Part shown: piece after piece, positions 59,586-64,000 of the stretch
How positions within the stretch are numbered: position 1 is the first letter of the stretch
Layout of the letters: each line of letters opens with the position of its first letter
Assembly: GCA_947259365.1 (NCBI GenBank)
Contig: CAMYMC010000026.1
Span: 1-64,000, forward strand
Direction of reading: 5' to 3'
Length of the DNA stretch: 64,000 bases
From: an uncultured Acidimicrobiaceae bacterium
Lineage (GTDB): Bacteria; Actinomycetota; Acidimicrobiia; Spongiisociales; UBA5794
Made by a program: the position numbers and the translations under genes
The notes under the pieces: model-generated
Told to the model about the DNA's origin: nothing
Databases searched by the model: none
The model's input: the letters and a program-made list of their open reading frames with translations, nothing else

Positions 59586-61433
59586 ATGCGGACGGGTTTC
59601 ACAGAGCACACCGTGACCGACCGAGATCTCTTCGTCGACTACCGCGCTCACGTCATCGCGCTCGGTCTCGCCGCCTCCTGGGCCGGGCTCGGCGTCTTCG
59701 CCGTGGCCGGCGCGCGCGGGGACGGACTCGACGACCCTACGGTGCTGTACCCGCTCATCGGTCTCGGAGCCGCCCTCGTCGGGCTCACCATCCTCCCGTG
59801 GCGGAGGATCCTCGCCGGGAGGCTCGCCGACGGGCTCATCCTCATGTGGGCCGGTCTCGCCGTCTTCGCCATCCTGATGGCCGACGGGTTCAGCAACGGC
59901 GACGCCGCCGGCGCGGCGTTCCTCGGTACGCTCGTATTCGCCGCCGCCGCGTTGGTGGCACCGACCGTGCTCGCCCTCGTCGGCGCCGCGGCTCTCGCCG
60001 GGTACATCGTGGCCCTCGCCCGCACACCTCAGGACCTCGACGGGCTCAGCCTGGGAGTGCGCGTCGGCGCGTTCGCAGTGACGACGGTCCTCCTCCTCGT
60101 CGCGGCTCGCGGCATCCGGCGCCAGATGAGCACCACGGCGAGCCGGCTCCTCGAGCTCACCTCTCGCGAGGCGGAGCTGGCGAGACGGGAGAGAGAGCTC
60201 GAGCGCCTGTATGAGATCTCGCGCACGATCGGCTACGGCTCGAAGCTCTCCGACGTCCTCCCCGAGCTCGTCGGCCGGGTCACGGACGCCGTCCACGCCA
60301 ACACCGGCCTCGTGCTGCTCTACCGGCCCGGTGACGAGGCCCTCGAGGTCATCTCCCCCATCTGGGTCAACGGCCACACCGTGCGGGTCGAGGACTACTC
60401 GGTACCCATCGCCTCGTCGGGCATCGCCCCGCGTGTCTTCACCTCCGGAAGCCCCGAGCTCGAGAACGAGCTTCCCGCCGACACCTCCGACGGGTTCCTC
60501 GCCGAGCTCGACGCCTCCCGGGTTGCTGCGGTGCCGCTGCAGATCGAGGGACGCACCATCGGGGTCCTCGTCACCGCCGACAAAGCCGACGGTGAGTTCA
60601 CCGACGCCGACCTCGGGCTCCTCGCCTCGCTCGCCGGGCCGTCGGCGCTCGTCCTCAACCAGATGTCGCGTTACGAGGAGGCAACCGAGACCGGCGAGCG
60701 CATGGCCGAGCTCGCCAGGCTGAAGACCGACTTCGTCTCCGTCGTCAGCCACGAGCTCCGGACTCCGCTCACCTCGATCATCGGATCGCTCAAGACCCTG
60801 CAACGGCCGGAGCTGGCACCCACCGACCCGAACGCGGTCGAGCTACTCATGACGGCCGAGCGACAAGGTCAACGGCTGCGCTCCCTCATCGAGGACCTGC
60901 TCATGGTGTCCCGCCTCGACAACCAGGCCCTCCCCGTCCGACCGCAGAGCGTGGAACTGGAGGCGCTGATCGAGGAGATCGTCGTGGACGTCCCCGGGGC
61001 GCGCCCGGTCGTCACCGTCACCGTCGCCTCGGGCGTCGAGACGATGTGGGTCGACGCGGATCACCTGGCCCGCATCCTGAGGAACCTGCTCGAGAACGCC
61101 CTCAAGTACGCCCCCGGGTCGAGCATCGAGATCCACGCCCGGAGGCGGGGAACCGAGATCTGGATCTCCGTCGCCGACCACGGCCCCGGCATCCCCTACG
61201 AACTGCACGCCCACATCTTCGACCGATTCACCCAGGTGGAAGACCACGAGACGCGGGGCATCGGCGGCACCGGGCTCGGGCTCTCGATCGTCCGCGGCCT
61301 CGCCGAGGCGATGGGCGGCCGGGTGTGGTTCGAGCCGACCCTCGACGGCGGGGCCACGTTCTCGGTCGCGCTGCCGGCGCGGGCCGGCCTCCGGTCACCG
61401 CGGGCCGATCTCCACGCCACCCCGGAGACCTGA
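59586..61433 (+). CDS. membrane sensor histidine kinase with GAF domain
   Basis: 615 residues. Five to six transmembrane helices (to about residue 180), a short coiled linker (LTSREAELARRERELERLYEISRTIG), a GAF domain (~205-360), HisKA with VVSHELRTPLTSIIGSL, and HATPase with LRNLLENALKYAPG, VADHGPGIPYELHAHIFDRF and GIGGTGLGLSIVRGLAEAMGG. No response regulator gene is adjacent, so it is an orphan or has its partner elsewhere. Stimulus unknown. Confidence 0.92.
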   Translation: MRTGFTEHTVTDRDLFVDYRAHVIALGLAASWAGLGVFAVAGARGDGLDDPTVLYPLIGLGAALVGLTILPWRRILAGRLADGLILMWAGLAVFAILMADGFSNGDAAGAAFLGTLVFAAAALVAPTVLALVGAAALAGYIVALARTPQDLDGLSLGVRVGAFAVTTVLLLVAARGIRRQMSTTASRLLELTSREAELARRERELERLYEISRTIGYGSKLSDVLPELVGRVTDAVHANTGLVLLYRPGDEALEVISPIWVNGHTVRVEDYSVPIASSGIAPRVFTSGSPELENELPADTSDGFLAELDASRVAAVPLQIEGRTIGVLVTADKADGEFTDADLGLLASLAGPSALVLNQMSRYEEATETGERMAELARLKTDFVSVVSHELRTPLTSIIGSLKTLQRPELAPTDPNAVELLMTAERQGQRLRSLIEDLLMVSRLDNQALPVRPQSVELEALIEEIVVDVPGARPVVTVTVASGVETMWVDADHLARILRNLLENALKYAPGSSIEIHARRRGTEIWISVADHGPGIPYELHAHIFDRFTQVEDHETRGIGGTGLGLSIVRGLAEAMGGRVWFEPTLDGGATFSVALPARAGLRSPRADLHATPET

Positions 61434-61440
61434 CGGGCGC

Positions 61441-62220
61441 TCAGTCCCCCTCGGCGGCAATGGCATGGAATCCGCCGTCGACATGGACGACCTCCCCGCT
61501 CGTCATCGGCGCCCAGTCGGAGAGCAGAACGCACACCATGTTGGCCACAGGCGTCGGATCGGAGACATCCCAGCCCAGCGGGGCTCGCTTCCCCCACACG
61601 TCGCGAAAACGGCTGAACCCGGGGATCGACTTGGCCGCCATCGTTGTCAGCGGCCCAGCGGAGACGGCGTTGACCCGGATGTTGTCGGCACCGAGGTCCC
61701 GCGCCAGATACCGGGTGACTGCCTGGAGGGCCGCTTTGGCGACTCCCATCCAGTCGTACGCCGGCCAGGCCTGGCGGTTGTCGAAGTCGAGGGTGACGAG
61801 CGCCCCGCCGCCGGCAGCAACGAGGAGCGGGTGCAGCCCCACCGCGAGCGTCTTGTAGGAGTACGCGGAGGTGAGGAACGCGGTGCCGGCCGATTCCGGT
61901 GGGGTCGTGAGGAAGTTCCCGCCGAGCGCATCGTCCGGCGCGTAGGCGATGGCGTGGAGCGCTCCGTCGACCGCTCCCCACCGCTCCCCGAGATCGGACG
62001 CGAGCGCCTCCATGTGGACCGGGTCGTTGATGTCGAGCTCGAGGACCGGCGGCGGGTCGGGGAGGCGCCGCGCCGATCGCTCGGTGAGGCGGAGGGCCCG
62101 GCCGAAACCGGTGAGCACGAGAGCCGCGCCCTGCTCCTGAGCAACCCTCGCGGTGTGCCAGGCGATGGAGTCGTCGGTGAGCACACCGGTGACGACGAGC
62201 CGCTTACCCTCGAGCAACAC
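61441..62220 (-). CDS. fabI: enoyl-[acyl-carrier-protein] reductase (InhA/FabI type)
   Basis: 259 residues. VVTGVLTDDSIAWHTARVAQEQGA (NAD-binding), AIAYAPDDALGGNFL, AYDWMGVAKAALQAVTRYLARDLG with Tyr-x6-Lys, and VNAVSAGPLTTMAAKSIPGF. The LTFDF-like LVTLDFDNRQAW and general layout match mycobacterial InhA more than E. coli FabI. Final reduction step of fatty acid elongation. Confidence 0.94.
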   Translation of the reverse strand: MLLEGKRLVVTGVLTDDSIAWHTARVAQEQGAALVLTGFGRALRLTERSARRLPDPPPVLELDINDPVHMEALASDLGERWGAVDGALHAIAYAPDDALGGNFLTTPPESAGTAFLTSAYSYKTLAVGLHPLLVAAGGGALVTLDFDNRQAWPAYDWMGVAKAALQAVTRYLARDLGADNIRVNAVSAGPLTTMAAKSIPGFSRFRDVWGKRAPLGWDVSDPTPVANMVCVLLSDWAPMTSGEVVHVDGGFHAIAAEGD

Positions 62221-62328
62221 GCCCGGTCCTCCTGGTCGGGGCGGTCATGCTAGGGCTGCACCGGTGCGGAGTGCCCCCCGGCCCTCCGCCGTGCGGTAGC
62301 GTCTGCCCATCCCGACGAGGGGGAAGAG

Positions 62329-63591
62329 CTGGAGGCGGCCGATCTCATCGCGATCGGTCTCGTCGTCGTCGGTTTCGGACTCGTGTCGGGCCGGCTGGAG
62401 GGGACCCCGCTCACCCCGCCGATGGCGTTCATCGCTGCCGGCGTCGTCCTCGCGAGCGCCGGAAGGCTCGACGTCGACATCGAGGAGCCGCTCGTCCGCG
62501 GCATCATGGAGATCACCCTCGTCGTCGTCCTCTTCACCGACGCCTCCCGGATCGATCTGCGCGCCCTGAGCCGCGACTTCTCCGCCCCCCTGCGGATGCT
62601 CACCGGTGGACTCGGCCTCACCGTCGTGGCCGGCACACTCCTGGCCGCCGCGCTCCTTCCCGGGCTGGGCATCTGGGAGGCGGCGGTGCTCGCCGTCGTC
62701 CTCGCCCCCACCGACGCCGCGCTCGGCCAGGCGGTCGTCTCCGATGACTCGATCCCCCGCAGCGTCCGGCAGACGCTCAACGTCGAATCCGGTCTCAACG
62801 ACGGGCTCGCCCTGCCGTTGCTCGCCATCGCTCTCGCCGTTGCCGGCGCCGCGGAGGCACCGGGCGACCCGGGGTTCTGGTTCCGGCTCGCCGTCGAGGA
62901 GATCGTCTTCGCGCTCGTCATCGGGGCCGGGCTCGCCTACATCGCCGGGGTGCTCATCGTCGCGGCGAGAGCACGGGGATGGATGGCGACGGTGTTCCTG
63001 CGGCTGAGCGGCGTCACCCTCGCCCTCGTCACCTTCGGCGTCGCCGATGCCGCCGGCGGAAGCGGGTTCCTCGCCGCGTTCGTCGCCGGCGCGGTGTTGG
63101 GGAACGTGGCGCGCTCCGAGTGCGCCCCGATTCACGCCTTCGCCGAGGCCGAAGGCCAGCTCCTCGTCCTCACGACATTCCTTCTCTTCGGCGCGATCGC
63201 GGTCGTGCCGGCCTTCGATCGACTGGACTGGCGCGCCGTCCTCTACGCCGTCGGGTCGCTCACCGTGGTCAGGATGGTCCCCGTCGCGTTGTCGCTCGCC
63301 GGCAGCGGACTGCGGAGGGCATCCGTGTGGTTCCTCGCCTGGTTCGGGCCGCGCGGCCTGGCGTCGATCCTCTTCGGCCTGCTCGTCCTCGAGGCGTCCG
63401 GAATCCCGGCGGAGGGGCGCATCTTCGACATTGCCGTGGTCACCGTCACCATCAGCGCCCTCGCCCACGGCGTCACCGCCGCCCCTCTCGCCCGCCGCTA
63501 CGGCCGGCTCGCCGAGCGCTTCACCGCAGCCGACATGCCGGAGATGATGGATGTGGCGGAGCTGCCGACCAGGCTCCGCTGGAGCAGGTGA
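62329..63591 (+). CDS. CPA1-type Na+/H+ antiporter, probable CTG start
   Basis: About 420 residues and 12-13 membrane helices. Core: TPLTPPMAFIAAGVVL, LAPTDAALGQAVVSDDSIPRSVRQTLNVESGLNDGLALP (the ion-binding Asp and ESGLNDG), and FLAWFGPRGLASILFGLLVLE. The first helix (DLIAIGLVVVGFGLVSGRLEG) lies upstream of the only conventional start (GTG 62383). A CTG at 62329, 5 nt after a GAGGGGG ribosome binding site, restores it. Exports Na+ or K+ in exchange for H+. Confidence 0.9.
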   Translation: MEAADLIAIGLVVVGFGLVSGRLEGTPLTPPMAFIAAGVVLASAGRLDVDIEEPLVRGIMEITLVVVLFTDASRIDLRALSRDFSAPLRMLTGGLGLTVVAGTLLAAALLPGLGIWEAAVLAVVLAPTDAALGQAVVSDDSIPRSVRQTLNVESGLNDGLALPLLAIALAVAGAAEAPGDPGFWFRLAVEEIVFALVIGAGLAYIAGVLIVAARARGWMATVFLRLSGVTLALVTFGVADAAGGSGFLAAFVAGAVLGNVARSECAPIHAFAEAEGQLLVLTTFLLFGAIAVVPAFDRLDWRAVLYAVGSLTVVRMVPVALSLAGSGLRRASVWFLAWFGPRGLASILFGLLVLEASGIPAEGRIFDIAVVTVTISALAHGVTAAPLARRYGRLAERFTAADMPEMMDVAELPTRLRWSR

Positions 63592-63686
63592 GCCGGCGAG
63601 CCGATGAAAGAAGTGCCCAAAGCCCCTATGCCGGACATGCCCCTTCTCCAACCATGGGGCGAGCCGACGACAAGGAGACAGCTCCC

Positions 63687-64000
63687 GTGGCCGTGAAATG
63701 GGTGTACTCGTTCGACGAGATCGACGCGGCGGAGAGCGCCGTCGGCGGCGACTGGGACGAGGTCCGCAGGCTCCTCGGGGGCAAGGGTGCCAACCTCGGC
63801 GAGATGACACGCCTCGGCGTCCCGGTCCCTCCCGGGTTCACGATCACCACCGAGGCATGCAACGCCTACCTCCAGGCCGACACCACGTTCCCCGAGGGCC
63901 TGTGGCGCCAGGTCATGGAGACGTTGGCCAGGATGGAGGAGTCGACCGGCAAGGCGTTCGGCAAGCCGGACCATCCCCTGCTCGTGTCGTGCCGCAGCGG
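63687..64000 (+). CDS. ppdK: pyruvate, phosphate dikinase, N-terminal part (window edge)
   Basis: GTG at 63687 follows AAGGAGA (63673-63679). The visible 104 residues include VYSFDEIDAAESAVGG, RRLLGGKGANLGEMTRLGVPVPPGFTITTEACNAYL and HPLLVSCRSG, the start of the PPDK ATP-binding domain. It interconverts pyruvate and PEP using ATP and phosphate. It continues beyond the window. Confidence 0.95.
   Translation, partial: MAVKWVYSFDEIDAAESAVGGDWDEVRRLLGGKGANLGEMTRLGVPVPPGFTITTEACNAYLQADTTFPEGLWRQVMETLARMEESTGKAFGKPDHPLLVSCRS

Noticed and set aside
62245-63810. 521-codon minus-strand frame opposite the antiporter
   Set aside because: Glu/Asp/Gly/Arg-rich composition typical of antisense to a membrane protein; no domain seen.

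Overview
This is a high-GC, gene-dense bacterial chromosome segment with no rRNA, tRNA, CRISPR array, insertion sequence or prophage that I can see. The gene content points to Actinomycetota. Markers are a DUF2469 gene beside yraN, a SepIVA/DivIVA-like coiled-coil gene between coaD and the DUF177 gene, CofG/CofH for coenzyme F420, an InhA-type enoyl-ACP reductase, dodecin, a DUF222/HNH (13E12-type) protein, and many GTG starts with overlapping GTGA/ATGA stop-start junctions. CofG and CofH are separate genes here, not one FbiC protein. Together with the fused mutase IcmF this fits a deep-branching class such as Acidimicrobiia, but that placement is inference.

Backbone. Most minus-strand core genes form a conserved actinobacterial order: (ddl), recG, rsmD, coaD, sepIVA-like, DUF177, rpmF, plsX, rnc, mutM, smc, ftsY / ffh, rpsP, khpA, rimM / trmD, rplS, lepB, DUF2469, yraN. 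It covers ribosome and SRP assembly, fatty acid and CoA synthesis, chromosome condensation and DNA repair. The chain is broken twice by accessory DNA. About 7.4 kb lies between ftsY and ffh, holding nucleoside salvage genes, an alkyltransferase-like protein, etfBA, flotillin and NfeD. About 28 kb lies between rimM and trmD, which are normally adjacent.

Left end (0-4.3 kb): a truncated exported-protein gene, a large secreted proline/glutamate-rich surface protein with a B-type (SdrD/Cna-B-like) domain and a SipW-like signal, a structured AT-rich upstream region, a crotonase, and a translationally coupled pair made of a micro-membrane protein and a small Cys/His protein.

The 28-kb block (7.6-35.8 kb) contains: a UPF0145 protein; acyl-CoA dehydrogenase with a TetR regulator; a heme-type ABC importer (hmuTUV); a zinc-sensing ArsR with a CDF exporter and a clear operator; cofG/cofH, the latter with a large unexplained N-terminal extension; a Gmad2-type lipoprotein; dodecin, MBL hydrolase and HIT protein; an ATP-grasp protein; a damaged methyltransferase; a MarR regulator with two membrane proteins and an operator; the HNH protein; a frameshifted small membrane-anchored protein; IcmF; a transglutaminase-like protein; a methyltransferase; a second crotonase; an ArsR-regulated SDR; an SMP-30/strictosidine-synthase-like protein; and an aminoglycoside-phosphotransferase-fold protein.

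Right end (57.7-64 kb): rpmB, apparently starting at ATT, a cold-shock-like protein, a stand-alone Lrp/AsnC ligand domain, ddl, a GAF-containing sensor histidine kinase, fabI/inhA, a CPA1 Na+/H+ antiporter that seems to start at CTG, and the first third of the N-terminal domain of pyruvate phosphate dikinase.
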